From Cynocephalus volans (Eukaryota > Chordata > Mammalia > Dermoptera > Cynocephalidae): a stretch of DNA of 64,000 nucleotides. Position numbers and translations under genes: made by a program. Each line of letters begins with the position of its first letter. Within the stretch, counting starts at the first letter, position 1. Shown here one piece after another: positions 51,606-62,860 of the stretch. Under the pieces are notes generated by a model that saw only the letters and a program-made list of their open reading frames with translations, searched no databases and was not told the DNA's origin. The stretch spans positions 88,110,501 to 88,174,500 of the forward strand of contig NC_084467.1 of NCBI RefSeq assembly GCF_027409185.1, read 5' to 3'.

Positions 51606-51650
51606 TTTTTTGAGCCATGCTGGCAGTAAGTGGTTTATACCCATGTTTTA

Positions 51651-51770
51651 TTTTTATTTAATTAATTAACTTATTTATTTTTGGGAGCTGGCCAGTGTGG
51701 GGATCCTAAACCCTTGACTTTGGTGCTAAAACACGGAGCTCTAACCAACTGAGCTTATCCAGCCAGCCTC
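51651..51770 (-). mobile_element. Antisense tRNA-Ile-like SINE with 14-bp duplication
   Basis: A T-rich tail, GGGAGCTGGCCAGTGTGGGGA, and ACCAACTGAGCTTATCCAGCC. ATACCCATGTTTTA occurs at 51637-51650 and 51771-51784/85. Confidence 0.92.
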
Positions 51771-53511
51771 ATACCCATGTTTTAGATAGTTGAGGTATGG
51801 GGCAACCTGACCACTAGCTAAGTAGGGGGATTAAAGTGCAGGTAAACTGTTAGCAAGCTGTCAAAAAAGCTTTTTGTGATATTTCCATAATTTATCATCA
51901 GGCTTTGAAGTGTGTCTAGCTATTTTTAAAATTTGCTTCTGGTTTTTATCTTTTAGGTATGTGAACTTTTTATGTAACTTTGGTACAGTTTTTTTTTCTA
52001 GTTGGACAAAGGAAAACTGTCCTCTTTAAGAACAAGGAAGGAATCTACTTATTTAGGTGTAAAGACTTATTTATTCATTTTTCGTAGACATGGGAAAACT
52101 AACCTTGTGCTTAGTTTAGTATATTATTAATTATTTTTACCAATTATATTTTAAAAATCAATCTCAGAAAAATGTTTAAATATTAATTAATATTAAGCTC
52201 AGAGCTTTCTTTTCTATGTATACATGTTTTTAAATGCATTTTTTATGTTCTACATTTCTCTCTTAATTTGATGGAGATAACCTTGGGGGTGGGGGAAGAG
52301 ATCTAGGCAAAACAAAGATTAGGTTGTAGAGATTAGATTGCATCTAAATGCTGAGATTTGTTATGCTTCAAGTACTTTGGAGTTTGGACATTGGAATAGC
52401 AAGAATCTTTCAAGCATCACTAAGGAGAATTGTGCATGTGGGCACATATGTAAATCTGTATATATACATGCCTCTTTCTATATGTAATATATATTGCTTT
52501 TTTTTTTAATAATTAGAAACAAAATGTATGCCTGTTGTAAAATATTCAGCCATTTAGAAATATATGTGTAGGACCTGAAAGTTATCCCCAAATCCTCCCC
52601 ACCCCTTCAGGCAATTATCAACAGTTTGATGAAAGCTTTGGGCTTCAGGGTAGCCATTGCCTTGTTGGCCATTAGGACAGATTAACCAACTAGAGATGAA
52701 CATTTCATCAGCTACAATGTGCTATCAATTCAGTGGTTTTTAACTGGAGCTGAATAGTAGTGAAATCTGGGGAGTTTTTTCTAAATACCTGAGCCTTACG
52801 ACCTGTGTTAAGAACCTATATAATTATTCAGTGTGGAAAGATTTTGCTCATTTTGAGGCTGTTTGCTTACAAATTTTGTTTTTTGTTGTTGACTTTGTTG
52901 TTGACAGATACTCCTTCACCAACACCCCCCCTCCAAGTGTTAGGATGTGTGGAGAGGTGGGTTTCAGAGGTAAAAGAAGGGACCAAGTGGTTGCCATTTG
53001 CTGTCTTTCTAAAATGTGTTAACCTTTAAACATTTCATTTCTATTTTTTGTGTTTTGAAATTGATTATAAATGGTGCCTACTAGAGAGTCACAGCTCTTA
53101 TTATTCATTTTAAAAAGGAAAATGAGGATGAAGATATTCAGTTTATTTGTATTTTAAGTTAATATCTCTCTTCTAATACATAGCTCTCAAAAATTATAGT
53201 TTGTTTCAGCATTTCAAAGTTCAAAGATAGTCTTTAATTTTTTTAACAGATAACCAATTTTAGACATATGAGTATTGATTATAATAAATTGTTTTGAATT
53301 TATGATAACCTTAATTTCTTAATAACTAATTTGTCATTGTAAGGTTTAATTAAAAATTTTTTTTTACATTATGTGGTTAGAATTATCTTTGAGTTTTAAG
53401 CTCTCAGAGAAAGCTGTGTTCTATGTGGAGAACCTGTCCAGGGGAAGATGGTGAGTCTTCACCAACAAGGGGCTTTAAGTTATCTACAAAGAAGAATTTT
53501 ATACTTACAAA

Positions 53512-54007
53512 TTGTATTAGCCAGTGTTCTCCAGAGAGACGAAATCAATAGGATATGTTATAAATGTATTGGAGGGGATTTTTTAGGGGAATTAGCTCAT
53601 ATAATTGTGAAGAAAAGTCCCGCCATAAGCTATTAGCAAGCTGGATGCCGATTGCATAGCTCAGTCCAAGTCCGAAGGCCTCAAGCCAGGGAAGCCAGTG
53701 ATGTCCTTGGTGTAAGTCCTAGAACCCAAAGCTGAAGAGTCTTGAGCTCTGATATCCTCGGACAGGAGAGAAGAGTGTATCCCAGCTCCAGTGGATAGAG
53801 AAAGAGCTTCACCTTTTTTCTTTGTCTTTTGTTCTCTCCAGCCCCCAGTGGATTGTATGGTTCCCACCCACATTGAGGGGGGGGCCTTTCCCACCCAGTC
53901 CACTCAGGCTGTCATACTAATCTCTGCTGGAAACACCCTCATGGACATACCTTAAAAGATAGCTTTACCAGGTTTCTTGGCATTCTTTAATCAAGTTGAC
54001 ACCTAGA
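53512..54007 (-). mobile_element. LTR-like repeat, antisense
   Basis: It begins TTGTATTAGCCAGTGTTCTCC with 'gagacgaaatcaataggata' and ends 'aatcaagttgacacctag', wording of a common mammalian LTR/DNA-type repeat read backward. The class is tentative. Confidence 0.5.
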
Positions 54008-54044
54008 ACTTCACAAGTCCACCCCACTCCTGGTAACAATTTTC

Positions 54045-54468
54045 TGTATTAGTCCATTTTCTGTTGCTTATAACAGAGTATGCGGAACTGGATGATTTAT
54101 AATGAAAACAAAACTTATTGCTTATAATTCTGAGTCTGGGAAGTCCAAACTCCATCTGGTGGTGGTGAGAGTGACCCAAGGGTCTGACATTACAAGATGG
54201 TGGAAGCAGAGAGAGCAGAAAGAGACTCAGCTCTCCTTTTAATGCCCTCAGAACCATGCCCCTGAACACCATTTTTTTTTTTAATCCATTCACTGCAACA
54301 CAGTCCTACAATCTAATTACCTCATCAAGGCTTTACCTTTCAGTTACCATAATGGGATTTCCCACCCTCTTAACACTCACAATGTGGCCAAGTTTCTAAT
54401 ATATAAAACTTGGGGGACAAAATTCAAGCTTCAGTGAGTTTTGGGGGAGCATAATTCAATCCACTACA
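54045..54468 (-). mobile_element. MaLR LTR-like element, antisense
   Basis: It begins TGTATTAGTCCATTTTCTGT and includes 'ataatgggatttcccaccct' and 'actcacaatgtggccaag', antisense MaLR wording. No 5-bp duplication was found. Confidence 0.6.
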
Positions 54469-55212
54469 TAAATATTCTTGAGGACTGAAGTCCAACACTT
54501 TTGAGAAGTTATGAATCTATGGCTAGTTCGTAGTGGGTGTTCAGTCAATGATCATTGATTGACTAAATAACATATTAGCTACACAAAGAGAATTAATGAC
54601 AGTGGGTATAAGGATCTACAATGCTAAGGAATATTTTCTCTCTTTTGATAGACCTATGATTATGGAAATACTTGGCCAGTATTTGATGATGGTTCAAGAT
54701 GCTAGATGCACAGTCTGTGTTACGGAACACTCAAATTTACCAGCATCTCTTCTACCTAAGTGATTTCACATCCTTTGCTACTGAGATAGTCCCAAAGTAT
54801 ATAATATTTTAAGTACTATTTACTTTACTCTCAAAATTTTTAACATTCTTAAAAATATTAAGAATGGTAGAATTTCTTGGAAAATGTTACATTTTTTCCT
54901 ATTCAACTCTAAAGTCCAGTACTAAAGGATCCTCACAGATCAAAAATCTTTACAATATTTGAATTGCTTGTGTATTTGTCTCAAAATTTTGTTAGAAAAT
55001 CAAACATGGAATTTTTGTTTATATTAATTTAACTCTATTCCTTTGGGGGTTATTGAAGGTTGTGTTTTTTTAACATTAGCTACATTAATTTGATCACATA
55101 ATTGTTCTATTAAGTCTTTTTGAAAGCAGAATTTATCAGTTAACTATTTAATGAACACAGTTACTACATGAAGGCACTGTATGAGGTACTAATAGAAATA
55201 AAGATATTAAAT

Positions 55213-55250
55213 CACCCTTTTTATTTTTGTCTATTTTGGCGGCTGGCTGG
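55213..55250 (-). mobile_element. Tiny antisense tRNA SINE end
   Basis: A T-rich tail plus GGCGGCTGGCTGG only. The flanks AGATATTAAAT and AGATACATTAAAT may be a decayed duplication. Confidence 0.5.
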
Positions 55251-55299
55251 AGATACATTAAATACAAGGTATAGTAGATACAGTGCCTGTCCTTAAGAG

Positions 55300-55515
55300 G
55301 TTTGGAATACAGTTGAAATAACATTATGGCAAAACAGACTGCACATATGACAGTGCCATAGCCTAGGAGCAATGGACAATGCCATATAGCCTCGGTATAT
55401 AGTAGGCTATACCATCTCAGTGTGTGTAAGTCAGTCTATGATGTTCGCACAACAACGAATCACCTAATGATGCATTTCTCAGAACATATACCTGTTAAGT
55501 GGCATATGACTGTAT
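55300..55515 (-). mobile_element. DNA-transposon-like repeat, antisense
   Basis: 'atagtaggctataccatctc', 'gatgttcgcacaacaacga' and 'gcatttctcagaacatatac' ending in 'catatgactgta' is the antisense of a well-known mammalian repeat whose family name I do not state with confidence. Confidence 0.5.
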
Positions 55516-56045
55516 TTATTAAATACATGAAAAGCTGAAAAATGCAAGAGATAAGTAACTCAGTAATGCAGTATAAGAGATACCACAAAGCTCTATGTCA
55601 CTTCCAAATGAGTGCTATCATCACCTATCATATGGCTCTAAAGGAGAGATCAATTGCTTTGGAGAGGAAAGTTTGGTAGCACAGGAGCAATTTGGAAGGT
55701 TTGGGGATTGGCTAGATAGAGAAGACATGAGGAACAAATATTCAAAATGGACAGTATGTCATGTATAACAGCATGAATATTAGAAAGCACAGGAATATTT
55801 CCAAAACAGTGAACAGACCAGATTGATTAGAATGGAAGATAGTCTGGCAAAGTGAATCATTAGTGATAAGATCTAGCATATTATAAAGCTTCTTATAGAC
55901 ATTCATTATGCTGTTCATTCTTTGTACCTAGAAGGATTTGGCTTATAATAGGCCCTTAGTAACTTTTGGAAGAGTAAGTAGATTTGAGGTGATTGTGAAA
56001 GGTTTTAGATACCAGTTTAAGTAGTTTAAATCTTTTCCTTTAGTA

Positions 56046-56338
56046 CAAGGTCTGGCAAAGTATGGCCAGAGGACCAAATTCTTTTTATTTATTTTTTTGG
56101 TGGCTGGCAGTATGGGGATCCAAACCATTGACCTTGGTATTATCAGATAGTTGTTGCAGACTATTTTTGTGAATAAAGTTTTATTAGAACACAGCCACAC
56201 TCATTCATTTACATAGGTCTGTGACAAGGGCAGAGTTGAGTACTTGCAATAGGGACTGCAAGGCCTGCAAAGCCGAAAAAAGCTGAAAATATTTACTCTG
56301 TGGTCCTTTACAGAAAAAGTTTGCAGACCCCTCTTTTA
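56046..56338 (-). mobile_element. hAT-type MITE, antisense, split by a SINE
   Basis: 'ggtctggcaaagtatggcc' on the left; 'aataaagttttattagaac', 'acagaaaaagtttgcagac' and 'cccct' on the right are complementary ends of the CAGGGGTCGGCAAACT class. A partial SINE sits at about 56083-56147. Confidence 0.65.
56083..56147 (-). mobile_element. Partial antisense tRNA SINE nested in a hAT MITE
   Basis: A T-tail, GGTGGCTGGCAGTATGGGGA and CATTGACCTTGGTATTATC; the 5' half is missing. Confidence 0.78.
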
Positions 56339-56365
56339 GATCTGTGGGGTCTTTATTATAAATAA

Positions 56366-56602
56366 TAATGTTTCTCAACCTCAATGCCATTGACATTTTG
56401 AGCCTGATACTTATTTTTGGTTGGGCACTAACCTGTGCATTGTATGATGTTTAGTAGCATTCTTGACCTCTACTTATTAGATGTTAATATGTAGTGTCTT
56501 CCCTCCTCAACTTCCCCAAATTGTGATAATCAAAAAGGTCTCCAGACATTGCTGAATGTCCCTTGGGAGGCAAAATCTCCCTTGGTTGAGAACCACTGAT
56601 TC
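56366..56602 (-). mobile_element. MER20 (hAT-Charlie MITE), antisense
   Basis: It ends GGTTGAGAACCACTG, and includes 'tctccagacattgctgaatg' and 'gtgcattgtatgatgtttag'. Order and wording match MER20 as I know it. It abuts the preceding hAT element. Confidence 0.75.
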
Positions 56603-57344
56603 AGACCAATTATATGAATATCATAAACATGTGATTTTTCCTTATGTTAATGATTTTCTTTGACTGCTAACATTTCATTTCTCATTTTCTTTATTTTTAC
56701 ATACAATGAATAAATTTTTGTTAAATTTCTAGTTATTGGCAAAAGAGTATCTGAAGAAAAGGGAGCAATTCTAATCCTTATAAAGGCTCTTCTTGGAAGA
56801 TGTCAGAAAGTACACTCAGTGTGGTGCTTCTTCCTAAAGAGAAGACTTCCCCACATTTCTTCTTATTCCCCACATTGCCACTGTCTATTGTTTTTACTGA
56901 GAGATAGCACTGTATAATGGAAGAAGCATTGGCTTCTAAGTCCAGCAAGAACCCAGTTGCCTCATCTGTAAAGTGATATTATGTAATTTATAATGTTAGG
57001 ATTTTTAAAAAGAGCGTTAAGTCCATGACACATAGGCTACAAAAATGGTATCCACTGTTTTTATTATTCCACTTGCCTTTCCTTCTAGCTGCTTTTTCAA
57101 CCAGTGGGTTCCCAATGGTTCACTTGCCCAAAGGACAATTTGATACCATGTGGTTTGAGAATAGGCCTTAGGAAGGACCGAATAACTTGTTATACATTTT
57201 CATAGTTTGGGACTTTTTTTCTTACTTTATGGAATCTTTGTCGATCCACTTCATGGCAATTAAAAATCCCCTGTTAATTTTCCTAGTTTCCTATCCTTGG
57301 TAGTATATCCCCATCTGAAAGAGAGTTATAAGTCAGTTATATGT

Positions 57345-57580
57345 GGCAAGCAGCATAGCAGAGTGATTAAAAGCATAGACTTTCAAGCCTGACCTCCTGG
57401 GTTCAGTTTGAGCTTTACTACTTACTGACTGATCTTGGACAAGACATTTAACTTCCGTTGGGTATCAGTTTTCTAACAGGGTTGTTATAAGGAATTAAAT
57501 GAGATAATATATGCAGTGTGCCCAATTTAGTGCCCTATAACATAGTAAATGTCATGTAAATGTTTGATATTATTAGTATT
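57345..57580 (+). repeat. MIR
   Basis: 'agcagagtgattaaaagcat', 'cctgggttcagtttgagc' and 'aattaaatgagataatatatg' form a nearly full MIR, ending about 150 bases before MFSD14A exon 3. Confidence 0.85.
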
Positions 57581-57726
57581 TACTAGTATGCAGGGAATGT
57601 GTCATACAAATCTGAAAATTCATGTGAAATAAAGGTAAATTGTATTGGGAAGAGATGTTTGAAAATGTAGAAGTAGAAATTTTACTAAGACTAAATGTGA
57701 TTTTTATTTTGGTTTTTATTCTTTAG

Positions 57727-57789
57727 GTATTACATGAAACCTTCCCTAAACATACATTTTTGATGAATGGCCTAATTCAAGGAGTAAAG
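57727..57789 (+). CDS. MFSD14A: MFSD14A coding exon 3 (residues 61-81)
   Basis: The acceptor is TTCTTTAG|GTA and the donor AAAG|GTAGGA. It is a small 63-nt phase-0 exon, so it can be skipped without a frameshift. It encodes VLHETFPKHTF and LMNGLIQGVK, the loop after segment 1 and the beginning of segment 2. Confidence 0.95.
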
Positions 57790-58530
57790 GTAGGATCAAT
57801 CACACGTACATATTTCCACACACACAGACACATATGTACACATACATATGTATATATAATTCTGCTGGTATATTAATTAATCTGTGTTAATTTTTATTAG
57901 GTAGAGTATATTTTGGAGGATTACTTAATACTTTTTAGACTTGACTGGGTTTTAAATATGATTTGACTCAAACATGATCAACTGTATATGATAATAAATG
58001 ACATCATACCAGATTCTTCCTGTGTAGTATGTTGGCATTTTTATTCCAGAGATCTCAATGCTTTTTGTAAACTAACAATAAAAATATAGATTGGAGAGAA
58101 AAAAATATACAAAAAACCCATAAATATAAAACTATATCAGTGTGATAAAGTCTTGGTTATTGTAGAAATTTTTACTCTTGATTCAATTTGACAAACAAGT
58201 TTTATAAACAAATAATTAGCCTATGCCTATAAAAAAAATTATAAGGTAATTACCTTATAATATTTCTAGAATAGCTAATGTGGAGCTATTGTGATTCAGA
58301 ATTCATTAGAGCATTTAATACTTAATATCAGAGCCCTATAGATGATTCTAGACTATCTGGGGAAATTTTTTTAATTATGTAGAAATAAGTTATTATTTAT
58401 CTAAAGTTTAGTGATGTATTTATTTTAGAAACAAATTTGTGTAAAATTCTTCTGTAGTAATAAAATGATTTATTTTTGGCTCATGGATATATGTATATGT
58501 ATATAAATTTTTTTGCTTAAATTTTTTTAG
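57790..58530 (+). other. MFSD14A: MFSD14A intron 3
   Basis: 741 nt of AT-rich sequence with purine/pyrimidine alternation near the start and a perfect 24-bp palindrome at 58238-58261. No transposon was recognised. Confidence 0.85.
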
Positions 58531-58658
58531 GGTTTGTTGTCATTCCTCAGTGCCCCACTTATTGGTGCTCTTTCTGATGTTTGGGGCCGAAAATCCTTCT
58601 TGCTGCTAACAGTGTTTTTCACATGTGCCCCAATTCCTTTAATGAAGATCAGCCCGTG
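58531..58658 (+). CDS. MFSD14A: MFSD14A coding exon 4 (residues 82-123 plus two bases of codon 124)
   Basis: The acceptor is ATTTTTTTAG|GGT and the donor CCGTG|GTATGT. It encodes GLLSFLSAPLIGALSD, then VWGRKSFLLLTVFFT and CAPIPLMKISPW. GALSDVWGRKS is the MFS signature motif A (G-x-L-S-D-x-x-G-R-K) in the loop between membrane segments 2 and 3, with the key Asp and the Arg-Lys pair intact. Confidence 0.96.
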
Positions 58659-59087
58659 GTATGTGCATATTCTGATTATAACAACTGAGTATCACTTTTT
58701 CTTGTCACTTTCTTAATATTCCTTTATTTCTTCACTTTTCTTGCCATCTTACCTTTGTAGGTTTTAATTTTATTTACTACACCAGTTATTCTTTGACACA
58801 GATATGGAAGCCCCTAAAATATAATAGCTAAGTAATAGTTCATAAAAGTTTTGGAACTAGATGCTACTATTGGAAGAATCTACACTACTGGTTAACCTGC
58901 TTTTAGATTTCACAGCCCAAATTTCAAAACAATATTTTGGGACTGGGTAGCGTTGCTAACTTTTTATTTTCTTAAATACAATGTTAAAAACATACACAAA
59001 AAGTTTATCATTATCTGTTTTAATGAAGCTTAGGTTTTGCTATATGTCAGTAAAGCCCAAAATAATAGTTAAAATCAAGGAAGTTTT

Positions 59088-59368
59088 CAGCAATGACCAC
59101 CTAGCTGCCACTGGAAACACGTTCGGCACCAGAGCCGGGGCAGTGGGGGGCCAAGGGCTTCAGCCACACACCTCTGACATCTGCATCCAGCCCAGCAACC
59201 ACTGAGCCCCCACTGGAAGCCCCCTGGTCTCCCCTGCCTGAATGAGAGGGGTGTCATGGGCCTCGACCACACCCCCCTCCTTCCTCCTCCTCCCACCCTA
59301 TTTCCCTCCCCCTTCCTGCCTCCCCTTCCCCCTCAACTGCTCCGCAACATCTTAGAATGTAAAAAAAA
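59088..59368 (+). repeat. GC- and pyrimidine-rich block ending in an A-run; possible retrocopy of an unidentified transcript
   Basis: An abrupt GC-rich stretch in an AT-rich intron, ending with 'cttagaatgtaaaaaaaata'. The second half is CT-rich like a 3' UTR. An open frame at the left ends in TGA after HTSDICIQPSNH. I do not recognise the source gene. Confidence 0.4.
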
Positions 59369-59407
59369 TAGTAATATTAGTGAATAATTTTTTTTTTTAA
59401 TTGAGGA

Positions 59408-59507
59408 AGTTTTTTGTTTTGTTTGGCAGCTGGCTGGTTCAGGGATCTGAACCCTGACTTGGTGTTATAAGACTGTGCTCTAACCAACTGAGCTAACCAG
59501 CCAGCCC
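59408..59507 (-). mobile_element. Antisense tRNA-Ile-like SINE
   Basis: A T-rich tail, GGCAGCTGGCTGGTTCAGGGA, and ACCAACTGAGCTAACCAGCC. The flanks GAGGAAGTTT and GAGAAAGTTT differ at one base, a probable target duplication. Confidence 0.9.
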
Positions 59508-60895
59508 CGAGAAAGTTTATTTCTCTCTCCATGTAAAAGAAGTCTGGAGTTGAAGTCCTGGAACTGGTCTGGCAGTCCAGTGAACCAGACTTTTTCTGTC
59601 TTGTTGCTGTGCCATCCTCAGCTGTCACCTCACTGTTTAAGATGGCTGTTCAAGCCCAGCCATCAAGTCAGTCACACTTCAGGCAGCAAGATGGAAGGAG
59701 TGACTAAGTAGCACACACCGCCTTTTAAGGACATTACAGAATTCCCATCCAACTTCTGCTTGCATCTCTTTGGTCAGATTTCAGGTTTATGCTTCTAGTT
59801 AAAACAGAGTGGGCTTATGGCCACCATGATTAAAATCAGGATTTTTTTCGCTGAGGAGGAAGAAAGAGAAAGCTCACAGAGAATGATTGTCCCAACGTGA
59901 TAGAGCCCAGGTTAATTGTAGATTTATTCTCTGACTAATGTTCTTTCTATTCCACTGAGTATTCATGATAGTTAATTCTACATCGTGGTTGTGCTTTATT
60001 TCCATGTTGTACCTAGAAAAGCCAAGGATATATATGGAGCAGAATCTTCCTCTTATGGGTTAGATACAATTCTAAAGACCAAGCCCTTGATGAATGCTAA
60101 TCATGCAGGTGAAATCTCACCAAAGGAATCTAGGGAATGCTCAAGTTTTCTGTGGAAAGCAATGCGTTAGAAAGACTTTAGAAGTGAGGAAGTCCTGGTG
60201 GAATGATATTTTGAAAGTTCATTATGATTACACATGATTTTAAAAACTAAACATTGACATTACAATAGAAACTTCTAATTCCCAGTTAGATGTTTTGGAA
60301 TCATCTGTAGCAAAATGCTTTTTAAAATATCTTTCGTTCATTCTTTACAGTAACTGTATTCTCAGTTTTGTGAACACTAACCACTGCCATACAGGTTTCT
60401 TCTTCATGAAGACTGAGTTTTTTTGTTTTGCCAACATTTGAAGAGTTAAAGATAGCCTATGGAAAACATCTAATTTCCACATATAGGCCCAAAATAAATG
60501 TGGAGTACTCTGTTCTTCAGTTTTGTTTACTGAATTTTTTAGTGTGTATAGTAAGGGATGAAGTGTAATAGACTTTAGTTTATTGCCATACTAGTAGAAA
60601 CAACAACAAAGCCACTTAACAATTCAACAGTTGTGTAAAAGATTTACCTGAATACATTATCTAATTTTAAGTATTCCTATACAGTAGCTAAATTGACGTT
60701 GAAGGGCCACGTCTTACTGTATGTTTTCATAATATCTGTGGCTTATGATTTACATAAGAGTTAATCCATGAACTGTCCTAGTAAACTGTTGGCTGAAGTG
60801 AACTATTCTTACTCTAATTAAGTTATAGAAATGAAGGAAGATTAAAGCAATGGTAATTGTTTAGCAATATCTTATCTATTGTCTTTCATTCTTAG

Positions 60896-61010
60896 GTGGT
60901 ACTTTGCTGTTATCTCTGTTTCTGGGGTATTTGCAGTGACTTTCTCAGTGGTATTTGCATATGTAGCAGATATAACTCAAGAGCATGAAAGAAGTATGGC
61001 TTATGGACTG
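60896..61010 (+). CDS. MFSD14A: MFSD14A coding exon 5 (residues 124-162)
   Basis: The acceptor is CATTCTTAG|GTGG and the donor CTG|GTATGT; the exon is 115 nt. The split codon TG+G gives Trp 124, then WYFAVISVSGVFAVTF, SVVFAYVADITQEHERS and MAYGL. YVADITQEHERSMAYG at the end of segment 4 and the following loop is typical of the MFSD14/tetracycline-resistance-like branch of the superfamily. Confidence 0.95.
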
Positions 61011-61432
61011 GTATGTGTGTTTATTCTATACCTTTTGTATCTGCTGAAAATATCCTGCTTTTAAAGTATCTCTTATTACAAGGAGTGCAAACCTTTGCAT
61101 TATAAGGGAGCTTTTTTGTTTTCTGGGGGGGTTTTTTTTGTTTTTTGCATAAAATACATTTCATAAGATCATCCATTAGACCACATTAAACATTTTTTTC
61201 AGTATGAAAACATGTAGGTTTTGATATTTTCCACTCAAAAAGTATTTGTAAGTCACGTGTCAGAATTGAAATTATTTAAATTATTTAAAATATTCAGTAG
61301 GATATTTTACCTTATAGAAGTTCCTTTTAACAGAATCCAAAAATAGGGAATTTTTAAATATGTCATGAGTTGAAAAGAAATTACTACTCTTATTTAATGT
61401 CTAATCTAAAATACAACAGGCTAACATCTAGC

Positions 61433-61604
61433 TTGGGGATCTGCAAACATCTTCTGTGGCTTTGTGGACCATGTAGAGTTTTTATAACAGTTTCTATCTC
61501 ATTCTTTTGTTTTTGCGTATGTATGTGTGTTTACAACTCTTCAAAAATCTAAGAACTGTTTCTTAGCTAGATTTGGCCTACAGGCAGTAGTTTGTTAATC
61601 CCTG
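61433..61604 (+). mobile_element. hAT-type MITE fragment
   Basis: 'ggggatctgcaaacatcttc' at the left and 'cagtagtttgttaatccctg' at the right are the inverted ends of the class also seen at 56046. Confidence 0.6.
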
Positions 61605-61974
61605 TACACTGTTTTTATAAACTACATAGTGGCAGCACAGTCTATTGTCTATCAAATCTAGGAATGAAGTGGCTACCCTAGGAACAATAATATACAGATC
61701 ATTAGTAGATAGCCAGAAGTAGGACAGTGATGAGTTTCAGCAAATGTGGGACAGACACCTTTTGATAAATAAGGACCAAGTATTGTGTCAGGCTGAATCT
61801 TAGTTTTACAAGACACTGTGATCTCTGGTTCAAAGGACACTATAACAGAATCATGGAAATAGGAGATTTAAAGGGGAAAATACCTGTAAGGAGAAACTTG
61901 CAAAAAAAACTAATGATTTCAGTTGTATACTTAGACCATTAAATGGTATGAGGTTGATGATAGCCAGGATTTTT

Positions 61975-62860
61975 TTAACAGCTTTTTTGAAGTATAATTT
62001 ACATACCATGACATTTATCCATTTTATGTGTATAGTGTAGTTCAGTGAGTTTTAGTAAGTTTTTACAGCTGTGGAATCATCACTATAATCCAGTTTTGGG
62101 ATTTTTTTTGACAGAAGTAAGTTATTTTTCCATAGCCAAAGCTTTGAAATTAACAGTTTCTACCTGAGGCTTTGTGTATTAAAGGCATATTCTGGCAAAT
62201 GACCACTTAGACCTTTTAGAAATAATATAGATGCAGATAAAAGGGGGGGAAGTGATCTTTGTGGTTCTCTTTTTGTCTGACCAGAAAGAAATGACCACCA
62301 GGTAAGAATTGAGAAGTGATATGAAACACCTGTACTCTGATTTGACCTTTGCTCGTTGCTTTGCAAACATGAGCTCTGTAAATACCCTCAGAAATGTCAC
62401 ACAGTGAGAACCATTGCCCCTTAACCCACACAAGTGCCAGAGCTCTGCTCAGACATGAGTCCTTCTGAGACCACAGTGAGGGCTGCTGTAACAAAATACC
62501 ACCACAATCCAGTTTTAGAACATTTCCATCAGCCTAAGAGTTCCCTCAGGCCCATTTGAAATCCATCGCACTTCATCCTTGACCCCAAGCAACCAGCAAT
62601 ATACTTTCTGTCTCTGTAGTTTTGCTTTTTCTAGAAGTTTCATGTACATGAAATAATACAAAATATAGTCTTTTGTAGCCAGCTTCTTTTACCTAGAATA
62701 ATCATGTGAATTTCATCCATGTTGATACATGCTATCAATAGTTTGTTCCTTTTTATTGCTGTGTAGTATTCCATTGTGTGGGATATTCTACATTTTGTTT
62801 ATCTATTCACCAGTTGATGGACAACTGGATTGATAGGTAGACATTTTAAAGTTTTAGAAT
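61975..62860 (-). mobile_element. L1 3' end, antisense, split by a retro-insert
   Basis: 'agtataatttacataccatg' and 'tggaatcatcactataatcc' on the left; 'atccagttttagaacatttc', 'ttttattgctgtgtagtatt' and 'tatctattcaccagttgatg' on the right are antisense L1. The gap at 62098-62505 is foreign. Confidence 0.8.
62098..62505 (-). mobile_element. Retro-insert of unknown transcript in L1, with 11-bp duplication
   Basis: About 408 bp flanked by AATCCAGTTTT at 62087-62097 and 62506-62516. An eight-T run near the left edge is the expected complement of a poly(A) tail, so the inserted RNA reads on the minus strand. Open frames on the minus strand (up to 92 aa) show no domain I know. The source is not recognised. 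Confidence 0.55.

Larger units (their letters stand above)
49939..57726 (+). other. MFSD14A: MFSD14A intron 2 (7.8 kb)
   Basis: 50000-51400 and 51800-53500 hold nothing I can assign. Recognised elements are an antisense MIR (51412-51605), an antisense SINE with duplication (51651-51770), two adjacent antisense LTR-like repeats (53512-54007, 54045-54468), a DNA-transposon-like repeat (55300-55515), two hAT-type elements including MER20 (56046-56602) and a MIR (57345-57580). Confidence 0.85.
58659..60895 (+). other. MFSD14A: MFSD14A intron 4
   Basis: 2.2 kb. It contains an unusual GC-rich, pyrimidine-rich block ending in an A-run (59088-59368) and an antisense tRNA SINE (59408-59507). 59520-60890 has no recognised repeat. 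Confidence 0.85.

Noticed and set aside
62216..62494. 92-codon minus-strand frame in the retro-insert
   Set aside because: Several overlapping frames are equally open and none shows a domain; kept only as part of the unidentified insert.
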